NCBI GenBank assembly: GCA_017964755.1
Contig: JAGCRI010000130.1
Coordinates: 1 to 63,720 of the forward strand
Direction: 5' to 3'
DNA: 63,720 nt
Source of the DNA: Bacteroidales bacterium
GTDB lineage: Bacteria; Bacteroidota; Bacteroidia; Bacteroidales; WCHB1-69
How positions within the stretch are numbered: position 1 is the first letter of the stretch; each line of letters opens with the position of its first letter. This document shows, piece after piece, positions 1 to 7,295 of the stretch. Made by a program: the position numbers and the translations under genes. The notes below the pieces were generated by a model. It saw only the letters and a list, made by a program, of their open reading frames with translations, did no database searches and was not told the DNA's origin.

Positions 1-141
1 ACCATTGCCATCCCATACTTCCTCAAAGAAGTGCATAAGCAATTTCAGTGCCCAACTTGTCTTTCCATTACCAGTGCTTTTGCTGCAAATGAACAAATTA
101 CCGCCAAGCTCGACAAATTCTTTAATATCCTTCTTAACGCT
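1..141. repeat. Left copy of a 141-bp terminal direct repeat
   Basis: Bases 1-141 are identical to the last 141 bases of the window. Both copies lie inside the helicase-loader gene, and joining them keeps its reading frame open. An exact overlap of this odd length is what a de Bruijn assembler leaves when a circular or circularly permuted genome closes on itself, so I read it as an assembly overlap and not as a biological terminal repeat. Confidence 0.95.
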
Positions 142-360
142 GTCCAAAGTAACAAATTTATCATAATCACAATCGTCTGGAATTAGTTTCACCGGCTGCT
201 GTTTTGCCTTTGGAATGCCGCTTGAATCCATCAAAAAACGCATTTCAAGGTATTTGATGCAGTTTTCACAATTTAAATCCGAGCATACTTCTTTATACCA
301 GCATTCATCAGAAAACTGCTTTCTTTCCTTCTGCTTCCATTTTAGCTCTGAATTGTTCAC
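1..360 (-). CDS. DnaC-like helicase loader, N-terminal part (gene wraps around the contig ends)
   Basis: This is the first half of an AAA+ helicase loader that continues at the right end of the window. Joined across the overlap the gene is 705 nt, a whole number of codons giving 234 residues. I chose GTG at 360 because AAGGAGG lies about 12 nt upstream. The start overlaps the end of the initiator gene, which suggests translational coupling. The N-terminal region has four cysteines (about residues 20, 26, 31, 34) in a C-x5-C-x4-C-x2-C pattern that could bind zinc. Upstream initiator, loader and downstream DnaB-like helicase form an initiation cassette. Confidence 0.85.
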   Translation of the reverse strand, partial: MNNSELKWKQKERKQFSDECWYKEVCSDLNCENCIKYLEMRFLMDSSGIPKAKQQPVKLIPDDCDYDKFVTLDSVKKDIKEFVELGGNLFICSKSTGNGKTSWALKLLMHFFEEVWDGNG

Positions 361-1129
361 GCTTTTCTGCATCCTCCTTTGTATCATTTATGACGACCCC
401 GCTGCCGGATTCGTGAATAGCATCATGTGTTGATTTGCCTTGCTTGTAATTGTTCACGGGAAAGAACGATAAATAACATCTATCAATACTTTGCTGCACA
501 ATTTCACAAAGCAATGTAGCACTATCTGAATAAGATGCGAGTTTATTCAGCATTCCTTTGAATTGATTAGCGTACAGAGGTTTATCCTTAATTTCAAGCC
601 GCATGTTTAAATAGGTGAATAATAATTTTTGCAATGCGGGAATATCTGTAAAACCATAAATCATGGCAGAACATTTTGTATATAGATTTGATTTTTTCTT
701 TTTGGGTTTACCGAGCTCAAAATTCTGTACTAATTCTTTAGAATTAGTTTTATTTTTACTTTCTTTTATATTTTTATTATATATATTATTAGGTAAAATT
801 TCTTTATCACCACCTGGTAAAATTTCTTTATCACCCGGGTAAAATTTTTTTACTACCTCGTTTGTTACTGCATAACTATCTGTATGAATATGATCTGTAC
901 TTTTCTCAACCGTGATATATTCAGACTCTAATAATTTTTTTAAGGCGTTATCAACTGTTGGTAACGTGATATTAAACGTATCTGCTATATATTTTCTTCC
1001 ACCAGAAAATCTTGATACGCCATCTTGTGAAAATCCGTTAATAAGTGCAAATATAAGTAATTCATTTCCACCCAGATTTAACTCGTTGCACATCCAGCCC
1101 TGAATGACTATAAAATTATTAGAATTCAT
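308..1129 (-). CDS. Replication initiator / replisome organizer with winged-helix N-terminus
   Basis: A 273-residue protein with an N-terminal winged-helix-like region (about residues 20-95). A low-complexity linker holding a repeated GDKEILP motif follows, then a Lys-rich stretch and a helical C-terminal half. This layout and its position directly before a DnaC-like loader and DnaB-like helicase match phage replisome organizers, which bind origin DNA and recruit the loader. The linker DNA contains direct repeats beside an AT-rich tract, as in phages whose origin lies inside the initiator gene. The family assignment rests on layout and context, since I recognise no diagnostic motif. Confidence 0.7.
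   Translation of the reverse strand: MNSNNFIVIQGWMCNELNLGGNELLIFALINGFSQDGVSRFSGGRKYIADTFNITLPTVDNALKKLLESEYITVEKSTDHIHTDSYAVTNEVVKKFYPGDKEILPGGDKEILPNNIYNKNIKESKNKTNSKELVQNFELGKPKKKKSNLYTKCSAMIYGFTDIPALQKLLFTYLNMRLEIKDKPLYANQFKGMLNKLASYSDSATLLCEIVQQSIDRCYLSFFPVNNYKQGKSTHDAIHESGSGVVINDTKEDAEKREQFRAKMEAEGKKAVF
760..855. other. Candidate replication origin: direct repeats beside an AT-rich tract
   Basis: Three copies of GGTAAAATTTCTTTATCACC-like sequence start at 792, 816 and 838; the third is shorter and diverged. They are spaced 24 and 22 bp, about two helical turns. Immediately to the left (about 760-791) is a nearly pure A/T run suitable for unwinding. The repeats lie inside the initiator gene and encode its repeated linker peptide. 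Iterons plus an AT-rich element in the initiator gene is a known phage origin arrangement; function here is inferred. Confidence 0.5.
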
Positions 1130-1533
1130 TATTTTTCCTCCTTAAATATGGAATGATAAACGGCGTGACAGTTTGGACAAATTTTTACAGTTTCTTTACC
1201 GCCCTTTGCTTTTGATATTGGAAAATGGTGTTCGTGTAGGACATAGCATTTTCGGCGGCACCATTCACAAGTTTTTCCTTTGTTTACTGTGTCTAACACA
1301 AATTGTTTTGCTTCTTGTGGCGTTTTAATAAACTCAATATATCCTTTATTTGCAAGTCTATTTTTTATTTTTAAAATTGTTGATCTTGAAAAATTTGCAC
1401 TCATTATTTCATCCGCTTTAATAGTATCTTTACCATACGCATTATATATCGCCAAGTAAAATCTATCGTTTAACGGAATTTCAAGCATCCAAATTTCTGC
1501 TGGAACATAAACACCTTCAAAATTCTTATTCAT
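1129..1533 (-). CDS. HNH-type endonuclease with winged-helix-like N-terminus
   Basis: A 134-residue protein. The C-terminal 45 residues carry two CxxC zinc knuckles flanking a His-His pair (CEWC, HEHH, CPNC followed by HAVYH), the signature of HNH nucleases. The first 75 residues look like a small winged-helix DNA-binding domain with similarity in style to the initiator next door. It could be a free-standing homing or DNA-processing nuclease. A structured leader RNA with its own promoter precedes it. Its start codon follows a GGGGG ribosome binding site, and its stop overlaps the start of the initiator gene. Confidence 0.75.
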   Translation of the reverse strand: MNKNFEGVYVPAEIWMLEIPLNDRFYLAIYNAYGKDTIKADEIMSANFSRSTILKIKNRLANKGYIEFIKTPQEAKQFVLDTVNKGKTCEWCRRKCYVLHEHHFPISKAKGGKETVKICPNCHAVYHSIFKEEK

Positions 1534-1549
1534 TATTCGCTGCCCCCTA

Positions 1550-1701
1550 AAAATTAAAGTCTATACAAAAGCGCCACCACACGCTAATGTATAGACCAGT
1601 CAGCCTGTACTCCTATGAGGTTTCTATATGCAAGCACCGTGGTGGGAGCGCAAGCTAACCTGTTTGTTACGGTTGAGAATTCCTATTTCTCTTTAACCGT
1701 C
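1550..1701 (-). ncRNA. Structured leader RNA upstream of the HNH gene
   Basis: About 150 nt between a promoter and the HNH gene, with no ORF. Near its 3' end a hairpin (1559-1596) has a 9-bp outer stem GTCTATACA/TGTATAGAC, a symmetric TT/TT internal loop, an inner AGCG/CGCT stem and an 8-nt loop. Seven loop bases (GTGGTGG, 1574-1580) are complementary to CCACCAC at 1639-1645, allowing a pseudoknot, or alternatively a longer stem that includes adjacent GCGC. A U-rich run (about 1549-1556) follows the hairpin, so it may also act as an attenuator. Function unknown. Confidence 0.6.
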
Positions 1702-1707
1702 TATAAT

Positions 1708-1736
1708 ATTATACTATAAAAAACTGAAAAAGTAAA
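1708..1736 (-). promoter_or_regulatory. Sigma70-type promoter before the structured leader
   Basis: TTTACT (-35, 1731-1736), 17-bp spacer, TATAAT (-10, 1708-1713). It belongs to a family of nine similar promoters in this genome sharing AAAACTATTKACTTTT around the -35 box. Confidence 0.8.
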
Positions 1737-1754
1737 TAGTTTTTGCAAATTTAA

Positions 1755-1967
1755 TTATTTGTTAAAAGTTTTGAGAATTTCAGCGATTTGATCATCGCAC
1801 TGTTGATTCACAGTGTTCCACAAGTCTTTTCGCTCCTCTTCAATGTCGATTCCTTCCATGTCAGGAATCATTCTTTCTTCCTGCGCTTCTACTGTATAAT
1901 AGGATTCTCCAATCTTCACACTTGCTCTGCTTGTGAATTTAATTGTCGTTGTGATTGCTTTCGACAT
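1755..1967 (-). CDS. Small hypothetical protein
   Basis: A 70-residue, mixed-charge, soluble-looking protein. The start at 1967 follows GGGAGGAAATAAAA and overlaps the end of the membrane-protein gene upstream. It is the last gene before the promoter at 1708-1736. No family recognised. Confidence 0.7.
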   Translation of the reverse strand: MSKAITTTIKFTSRASVKIGESYYTVEAQEERMIPDMEGIDIEEERKDLWNTVNQQCDDQIAEILKTFNK

Positions 1968-2136
1968 TTTTATTTCCTCCCATTGTAAAGATATAATCAA
2001 GAAGTGTTTTTGGTGCTTCTTTCATTGCTTCAATCTGTTTGATTTCGCGTTCTTTCTTTGCGCTAATAAATCCAAGAACGCCAATAAAAATAACAGTTGC
2101 GCAGATAATAGCTGTAATAATCACGCCAGTGCTCAT
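1939..2136 (-). CDS. Small single-pass membrane protein
   Basis: A 65-residue protein with one clear N-terminal membrane segment (about residues 4-24), then a Lys/Glu-rich cytoplasmic-type tail. Its start overlaps the preceding stop by 4 nt, so it is in the same operon. Function unknown. Confidence 0.65.
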   Translation of the reverse strand: MSTGVIITAIICATVIFIGVLGFISAKKEREIKQIEAMKEAPKTLLDYIFTMGGNKNVESNHNDN

Positions 2137-2531
2137 GTTCTCACCTCCTTATTTTTCACGACTTTCAAAGTCGGAATTTCTTTAACAATAACGCAGGCTG
2201 AAAGTTCATCTTGCACTTCTTTTGGTAGTTCATCGTGATAAATTGCAGACTCAAGAGCATCCATATCCACATAAGGCTTTAATTTAACGATTTTCCCGTC
2301 AAATCCGCGTTTTTGCAGAATAGCAATAACTTTACCTTCGTCCATTGTTTCCCGGCGTTGTAGCGTAAATTTTGCGGTATAAGAGCCAGTATCAAACGAA
2401 TCAAGATTTTCGTCTTGCATAATCTGTTTGATTTCTTTTCCGCGATCATCAACATCTTTCTTTGCCGCTTCAAATCTTGATTTTACTTCTGCAAAAGCAT
2501 CAACCAACATTGTTAATTTATTTGTTTGCAT
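2133..2531 (-). CDS. Hypothetical protein, coiled-coil N-terminus
   Basis: A 132-residue protein. The first 50 residues are a charged helical stretch likely to form a coiled coil; the rest alternates beta-like and helical segments. It lies directly downstream of the C-terminal half of the fractured SNF2 helicase (11-nt gap), so it could be a partner of that helicase. Strong AAAGGAGG ribosome binding site. No family recognised. Confidence 0.7.
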   Translation of the reverse strand: MQTNKLTMLVDAFAEVKSRFEAAKKDVDDRGKEIKQIMQDENLDSFDTGSYTAKFTLQRRETMDEGKVIAILQKRGFDGKIVKLKPYVDMDALESAIYHDELPKEVQDELSACVIVKEIPTLKVVKNKEVRT

Positions 2532-2542
2532 TTTTTCCTCCT

Positions 2543-3628
2543 TTAACTTAATAGGAATTCAAGTAATTCTTCTTTATTCTTTGTGATAACACCATCAACA
2601 ATTGTATCTGCAAGCAATCCCTTGTTTTCAACGATTTGATGGATTCTTTCGTCAATGGTATCTTTACACATAATGGTGTAGATTGTGATGTTTTCATTCT
2701 GACTAATTCTGTGGCAGCGGTCAACACATTGTTCTTTCAGTGCCATATTCCACGGTTCATCCAGGAAGATTTCAACTGTTCCGGCGGTTAATGTCAGCCC
2801 CGTTCCCATTGCTCCAATCGTACCAATGATATATTTGCAATCAGGGTTATTTTGAAAATGATTCACATTAACTTGCCGCTCAACATCCGCTGTCTGCCCT
2901 GTAATAACCACTCCCTTATATTTTCGTTTTAACCTCGTCGCAATAATATCAGTCATCTGTGTCCAGTTGCTGAATATAACGACTTTTTTTCCGTTTCCGA
3001 CTACTTCATCAACCAGTTCCTCCATTCTGTCAAGTTTTGCGCTTTCAGCAACAGTTGAGGAAAGAATACCTGTATAGCCTGTTGCTTGACGCATTCTAAT
3101 TAACTCCGCAAGCGGATTATTAGCCATTTTGATTTGATCTATATTTGCTTTAATTGCTGCCGTTACTTCTTTGTAGATTTGTTCTTGCTTCGGCGTCATT
3201 TCGACAAATTCATTGATATACGTTTTCTCCGGCAAGTCAAGCACATCTTCTTTTCTTCTGCGCAGCATGATCTGATTTAACTGGTCTTGCAGTTCCGATA
3301 GATTCTTATATCCAGTTATTTCATAACCGCCGAAACCGCCAAAGACGCAGTAATGCTTTTTATATTGATAAAATGCGTGTCGTTCATAACCAAGCCATTT
3401 TAAAATGATAAACAAATCGAGCGGATTATTCATTAACGGTGTTCCGGTCATTGCAATCATTGTGTCTGCTTGCATTTTAAGAAACGCCTTGCCCTGCTGA
3501 CTTGTTGGATTTTTACAATTATGCACTAATACACCGTTTGCATAATAGTTGTGATTATCTTCCACCTCAATGTCATACGCAAAAATAGAAATATCATCTT
3601 CATATTCCTTGCTTATTAGCCTTGCCAT
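2543..3628 (-). CDS. Split SNF2-type helicase, C-terminal half, preceded by C-intein
   Basis: Residues 1-37 are a C-intein with intein block F (YDIEVEDNHNYY) and block G ending in His-Asn. The remaining 324 residues begin with Cys and continue an SNF2 ATPase from just after motif II: motif III (MTGTPLMNNP) and a full helicase C domain with VIFSNW, GTIGAMGTGLTL and QCVDRCHRISQ motifs. The start at 3628 was chosen because the C-intein consensus begins there and GGAGTGG lies just upstream; it overlaps the end of the endonuclease gene. Spliced to the N-half by the split intein it would give a helicase of about 560 residues. Confidence 0.92.
   Translation of the reverse strand: MARLISKEYEDDISIFAYDIEVEDNHNYYANGVLVHNCKNPTSQQGKAFLKMQADTMIAMTGTPLMNNPLDLFIILKWLGYERHAFYQYKKHYCVFGGFGGYEITGYKNLSELQDQLNQIMLRRRKEDVLDLPEKTYINEFVEMTPKQEQIYKEVTAAIKANIDQIKMANNPLAELIRMRQATGYTGILSSTVAESAKLDRMEELVDEVVGNGKKVVIFSNWTQMTDIIATRLKRKYKGVVITGQTADVERQVNVNHFQNNPDCKYIIGTIGAMGTGLTLTAGTVEIFLDEPWNMALKEQCVDRCHRISQNENITIYTIMCKDTIDERIHQIVENKGLLADTIVDGVITKNKEELLEFLLS
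3518..3628 (-). other. C-terminal half of a split intein (C-intein, 37 aa)
   Basis: Encodes 37 residues ending NGVLVHN, followed by Cys as the +1 extein residue. Block F (aspartate-containing, YDIEVEDNHNYYANG) and block G (VHN then C) are both present. The length matches natural split C-inteins, which are about 35-40 residues. Confidence 0.92.
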
Positions 3629-4365
3629 TTGTTTAACCACTCCTCAAGTTTTCCAGCATCAATATCATTGTGTGAAAACCGTACCACAGTGAACCCTAAA
3701 AATTTCAAACACTTATCCTTTTTAGCATCCAATTTCTTTTGTTCCGCACTTTCGTGTGTTTTTCCGTCAATTTCTACACACACTTTTGATTTTAAATTTA
3801 CAAAATCGGGCTTATAATTATCTGCGAAACGATCTTCCGGAAAAGCTCTTTTCGCAACTTTGGTTGGAATAGCAAAGTTATACACAAACCCAAGTTTTGT
3901 AAATTTATCAAAATATTTTTGTTCGTATTCAGATATTTTTCCGTTTCCGTATTTATAGTTATTTCTATAACTACCATTTTTTAATCGCGTTGAAACTGCT
4001 TTTTCAATAACTCCGTTCATGTGAACTGGATTATTTTCAGTCATTCTAATATAATTATTTTTTCTGAATTCGGCATCTTTCCATCTGTTTTTTAGCGCCT
4101 TTGACATTTTTTGTTTTGCTTCTTCGCTCATTTTATTCGATCCAAGGGCGCTATTTCTCCAAAGTGCCGAACAGCTTGTTGAACAAAATCTTTGTTTACT
4201 ACGCGATTCAACTTTAAATTCTTTTCCACACCATTCGCATTCTTTTGTCATTCGCTCTGCAAGTAAAACGCCTTTTCTATTCCTGTCTGCACATTGTTTT
4301 GAACAAAACTTTCTTTCCGGTCTTCCAGAAAATTCTTTTCCGCAAAACTGACATTTTTTAATCAA
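3616..4365 (-). CDS. Free-standing homing endonuclease, Vsr/EDxHD-like, inside the split intein
   Basis: About 249 residues. The N-terminus holds two short Cys-rich zinc-finger-like modules (CQFCGKEF..C..C and CEWCGKEF..C..C), then a basic helical NUMOD-like linker. The C-terminal 110 residues hold a PD-(D/E)XK-type core: YKPDF, then VEIDGKTH and a later K..D...L...G..VVRF segment, as in Vsr-like EDxHD homing nucleases. TTG at 4365 is preferred (AGGTGA 5 nt upstream); GTG at 4374 is an alternative. It has its own consensus promoter. In known fractured genes, such nucleases sit between the two intein halves exactly like this. Confidence 0.88.
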   Translation of the reverse strand: MIKKCQFCGKEFSGRPERKFCSKQCADRNRKGVLLAERMTKECEWCGKEFKVESRSKQRFCSTSCSALWRNSALGSNKMSEEAKQKMSKALKNRWKDAEFRKNNYIRMTENNPVHMNGVIEKAVSTRLKNGSYRNNYKYGNGKISEYEQKYFDKFTKLGFVYNFAIPTKVAKRAFPEDRFADNYKPDFVNLKSKVCVEIDGKTHESAEQKKLDAKKDKCLKFLGFTVVRFSHNDIDAGKLEEWLNKWQG

Positions 4366-4395
4366 TAAAATCACCTACTCTTTATTTTATGTAAT

Positions 4396-4424
4396 ATTAT
4401 AACACATAAAATAAAGAAAGTCAA
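4396..4424 (-). promoter_or_regulatory. Consensus promoter for the intein-associated endonuclease
   Basis: TTGACT (4419-4424), 17-bp spacer, TATAAT (4396-4401), between the stop of the N-intein gene and the endonuclease start. It would express the endonuclease, and probably the downstream C-half, independently of the operon. Confidence 0.8.
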
Positions 4425-4434
4425 GTGTTATACA

Positions 4435-5448
4435 CTAAAATTCTTCTATTTCATCGTTTTCAGTTAAATCTTTAGCACAAACCCATCCTCTATTCTTTGT
4501 ATAAAATTTATGCTCGTCTGTACACTTGACGGTTTTTATTCCTTCTTTTGTTTCTACTCTTAATATCAAAAATTTTTGCATTGTGGTATTTTCAAACATT
4601 CGTTTAATCGGTTTCCATTCGCGCTCTCCTGTCTGAATATTATAGCTTAATACGCTATCAATACAAATTTTCCCAGTTACAATATCGCCTATTTTCACTT
4701 CGCCTTTGTTTGTTACAACCAGTGTATCATAATCAAAGCATTTATGCACTTCATCAGCAACAATCATCTGAATCTTTTTTGCTTTGAACAACTCAACCAT
4801 TTTTGTTTGAATAGCCGTATCTCGAAGCGTTTCAATATTCGTGATTATAAAATAATGATTTAGTAAATCTAAATTATATAAATCCTCGAGCTTGTCTTTA
4901 TTTGAGCCAACTCTTGTTTTGCCGTTCCGCAATTTTCGTTGTCCAAGAATCCAAGCAGATTCATTCGAATGGGTATTTACTTCATTAACCCAGTTCCATT
5001 TCAACGAATTAACTCCGCAGATAATTAGACAATGTGTATATCCATTCTGCTGTTTCTTGGCAACGGCTATATCAACACTTTCTTTTGTTTTACCTAAACC
5101 CATTTCATCCGCAAGCAGAAACTTATCATATTTCATTCCATAATTAAAACATTCAAGTTGATGTTTATAAGGCTTCGTTTTGAAGGCAAAATTAGTAATT
5201 ATAGGCGTTTTGTCTTTTTCTAATATACTTTTATTATCAACGATTTCAAAACGAAATTCGGGCAGTTTTTGCTGTAATTCCGCGAGCTTATAAATAGGTA
5301 GCTCCCACTCTCGAGTCGAGGGCTCATAATATCTCTGCGGAAATTCTTTAATTGTCTGAATTATATGATAATCATATTGAAATGAAACGAAGATTGAACA
5401 TTCGCCATTGCACTTTTGCGATGGTCTTGTTTCAACTTTTATTGTCAT
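4435..5448 (-). CDS. Split SNF2-type helicase, N-terminal half, followed by N-intein
   Basis: Residues 1-236 are the N-extein: a short beta-rich N-terminus like that of SMARCAL1/HARP-type SNF2 proteins, Walker A LADEMGLGKTK (about 112-122), motif Ia and motif II ending VADEVHK. Residue 237 is the intein Cys1. Residues 237-337 form the N-intein and the ORF then stops. The extein therefore lacks motifs III-VI, which are encoded about 0.8 kb downstream (2543-3628). The junction falls inside the Walker B box, a highly conserved site typical of inteins. Confidence 0.92.
   Translation of the reverse strand: MTIKVETRPSQKCNGECSIFVSFQYDYHIIQTIKEFPQRYYEPSTREWELPIYKLAELQQKLPEFRFEIVDNKSILEKDKTPIITNFAFKTKPYKHQLECFNYGMKYDKFLLADEMGLGKTKESVDIAVAKKQQNGYTHCLIICGVNSLKWNWVNEVNTHSNESAWILGQRKLRNGKTRVGSNKDKLEDLYNLDLLNHYFIITNIETLRDTAIQTKMVELFKAKKIQMIVADEVHKCFDYDTLVVTNKGEVKIGDIVTGKICIDSVLSYNIQTGEREWKPIKRMFENTTMQKFLILRVETKEGIKTVKCTDEHKFYTKNRGWVCAKDLTENDEIEEF
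4438..4740 (-). other. N-terminal half of a split intein (N-intein, 101 aa)
   Basis: Starts with Cys1 (TGC, 4738-4740). Block A is CFDYDTLVVTNKGEVKIGDI and block B is VKCTDEHKFYT with the conserved T-x-x-H, followed by a final WVCAKDL segment. The length is normal for split N-inteins of about 90-120 residues. No endonuclease domain is fused to it. Confidence 0.92.
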
Positions 5449-5641
5449 TTACTTTCACAAATCCTTTTCGCTGTTTTAGAAATTCATCAACGGAATTCCA
5501 ACCCATTTCATAGATATTCATTTTTACTCGGGAAGTCATTGTTCCAGAAATCCAAGCTTCTGTAATATATTCTCCGGTATCGCTGTCAACAGTTGTTATT
5601 CTTCCAACAGCGCCAGTGCTCATCTGTCGTTTGTAAATCAT
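5432..5641 (-). CDS. Small hypothetical protein
   Basis: A 69-residue protein in front of the helicase N-half; its end overlaps the helicase start by 17 nt, so it is co-transcribed and probably coupled. No family recognised. Confidence 0.65.
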   Translation of the reverse strand: MIYKRQMSTGAVGRITTVDSDTGEYITEAWISGTMTSRVKMNIYEMGWNSVDEFLKQRKGFVKVNDNKS

Positions 5642-5650
5642 AAGCCCACC

Positions 5651-5818
5651 TCAATACAAAATATTGCAATCTCTTTTTCTCGCAAGCCTTAATTTACATT
5701 TTCCAAGCTGTACATACACGAAACGCTTATTGAATTCAATAACCTTGAATTTTTCGCCTTGTTTAATAACTCCCCATCCCGGAATATTCATATCGTGTTT
5801 CAATTCAATTTTTCTCAC
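5651..5818 (-). CDS. Small basic hypothetical protein
   Basis: A 55-residue, strongly basic protein starting with GTG at 5818, 18 nt after the -10 box, with AGAAAGGGG as ribosome binding site. The stop is 9 nt before the next gene, with GGTGGG between. It looks like a small SH3-like beta protein, but I recognise no family. Confidence 0.6.
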   Translation of the reverse strand: MRKIELKHDMNIPGWGVIKQGEKFKVIEFNKRFVYVQLGKCKLRLARKRDCNILY

Positions 5819-5835
5819 TATAATACCCCTTTCTT

Positions 5836-5864
5836 ATTATATACTATCTGTTTTGAAAAGTAAA
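5836..5864 (-). promoter_or_regulatory. Sigma70-type promoter, repeated family
   Basis: TTTACT (5859-5864), 17-bp spacer, TATAAT (5836-5841). It drives the small-gene/SNF2 helicase cluster to the left. The flanks ACTAT and ATAGT form the inverted repeat seen in other members. Confidence 0.85.
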
Positions 5865-5914
5865 TAGTTTTTTAAAAATTTTTGCCCTCGTAACCTCCGG
5901 GGCGGGATAAATTT

Positions 5915-6106
5915 TTATGCTTCTACTGGATGTCCGTTTTCAAAAATAACTGCAACCCAAAATCCGTGTCTTTTTTCAAAATCTCTTTCGCTCTCGGTGT
6001 AAGCAACTTTAATTTCTTCGCCATTACTCATCAACCAAGCAATTCCGAATTTTTGGCTAATATGTTCTGCGATTTTTATTAAATCTGCAAGCTCAAAATT
6101 CATCAT
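5915..6106 (-). CDS. Small hypothetical protein
   Basis: A 63-residue acidic protein immediately downstream of a consensus promoter, with an AGAGG ribosome binding site. No family recognised. Confidence 0.6.
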   Translation of the reverse strand: MMNFELADLIKIAEHISQKFGIAWLMSNGEEIKVAYTESERDFEKRHGFWVAVIFENGHPVEA

Positions 6107-6152
6107 TGTTTTATACCTCTTTCATTTTTGTTTTTGTCTTTTGACATTTATT

Positions 6153-6180
6153 ATTATAATGATATTTTTGAAAAAGTCAA
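6153..6180 (-). promoter_or_regulatory. Sigma70-type promoter, repeated family
   Basis: TTGACT (6175-6180), 16-bp spacer, TATAAT (6153-6158), preceded by the shared AAAAAACTA flank. It lies between the late-region end and the early genes, so it is a good candidate early promoter. Confidence 0.85.
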
Positions 6181-6228
6181 TAGTTTTTTCAAAAAAACTT
6201 TGAAAAAAAATAAAAAAAAATCGAGGAA

Positions 6229-6594
6229 TCAAATTTCCTCGGTTAATCTTGATATACATCTATGTATTTCTGCTCGTTCTCCATCAGTATTTGTATTTGT
6301 ATATAATAGTTTAAGCAGGTCAAAAATCTCAATGCAAAGCAGTTTCAATTTATATATCATGTTTTCTTCTTCTGCGCCAGTTAATTGAAACTTTGTTTTC
6401 GTTTCTACATATTTTTCATAGGCAGGTAAAATGTCGGAAAGTTCTTTTTCAACGTCTGTTTGTTTTATTGATTCTTGATCGTTTTCAAAGCGGTCTTTAA
6501 CTTCATAAAGGGCTGCTAAATCTCTAACATTATTATAGGTTGTATCGCTTTGTTTTAGCTCATCTATCATTTCGTTTATAATATTTATATCCAT
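6229..6594 (-). CDS. Hypothetical helical protein at the end of the late region
   Basis: A 121-residue, mostly helical acidic protein. It starts just after a bidirectional hairpin, with AGGTG as ribosome binding site, and is the last gene before the 6153-6180 promoter. No family recognised. Confidence 0.65.
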   Translation of the reverse strand: MDINIINEMIDELKQSDTTYNNVRDLAALYEVKDRFENDQESIKQTDVEKELSDILPAYEKYVETKTKFQLTGAEEENMIYKLKLLCIEIFDLLKLLYTNTNTDGERAEIHRCISRLTEEI

Positions 6595-6604
6595 ATTTTC
6601 ACCT

Positions 6605-6639
6605 CATAAAAGGGCGATATTTCTACCGCCCTCTTTTTT
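6605..6639. terminator. Hairpin, probable bidirectional terminator
   Basis: Stem AGGGCG (6611-6616) / CGCCCT (6627-6632) with a 10-nt loop. The plus-strand side is followed by CTTTTTTG and the minus-strand side only by TTTAT, so termination of the leftward operon may be partial. Confidence 0.5.
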
Positions 6640-6641
6640 GT

Positions 6642-7286
6642 TTACTTGCTGATGCGTTCGATGCACTGCTCAATCGCTCTGCGGTCTTTTTCGTTGGAAG
6701 CGTTGTCAAGCATAGATTCGAGCCTGTCAAGCATGTGTTCCTTTTCCTCGTGTCTGCTATATTCATAGCTTCCACCGTCACGACTCACATAGCGTCCTGT
6801 TCTTGCATCTCTGCCGCGTCTGTAACTTGAGCCACCATAGCTGCCGCCGTCATGTTCATAGCTTTGTCCATCATAACTTGACCGATAGCTTCCTCGATTA
6901 GCATAGTCGCGATTGGAAGATTCATGCGATTCGCCCATAGCAGTTCCTTCATTCCAATTAGGTTGCTTATCATAGCTACCGCCCCGATAACTCCCATCAT
7001 TGGAGTGGTCCATACTTCTGCCGTCGTAGCCGTAACCTTTCATGAACCAAGGATAATGAGTGGAATAACCTTCATTAGAATAGCCGCGCTGTGAATATTC
7101 GCCCTGAGATTCCTTTTCTTCAGCTTTTTTCATAGCTTCTTTGGTCTCGAAGTCAAGGCAAATAGCAGAGGCTTTGTAAAGACTATCAAGCTCCTGCGGA
7201 GTGATGTCTCCTTTTTTTACGATTTTCTTAATCTGATCTTCAAGGATTTCCTTGATAGCTTCATATTTTTTATCCATTGTAGACAT
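6642..7286 (-). CDS. Gly/Ser/Tyr/Arg-rich low-complexity protein
   Basis: A 214-residue protein in three parts: a helical N-terminus (1-55), a long low-complexity middle rich in Gly, Ser, Tyr, Arg and Asp (about 60-175), and a helical C-terminus ending in a short basic stretch. The middle resembles disordered, self-associating sequences. Proteins of this style recur in gut phage late regions next to the genes seen here, but their role is unknown to me; a virion surface or assembly role is possible. Confidence 0.75.
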   Translation of the reverse strand: MSTMDKKYEAIKEILEDQIKKIVKKGDITPQELDSLYKASAICLDFETKEAMKKAEEKESQGEYSQRGYSNEGYSTHYPWFMKGYGYDGRSMDHSNDGSYRGGSYDKQPNWNEGTAMGESHESSNRDYANRGSYRSSYDGQSYEHDGGSYGGSSYRRGRDARTGRYVSRDGGSYEYSRHEEKEHMLDRLESMLDNASNEKDRRAIEQCIERISK

Positions 7287-7295
7287 CCTCCTTTC

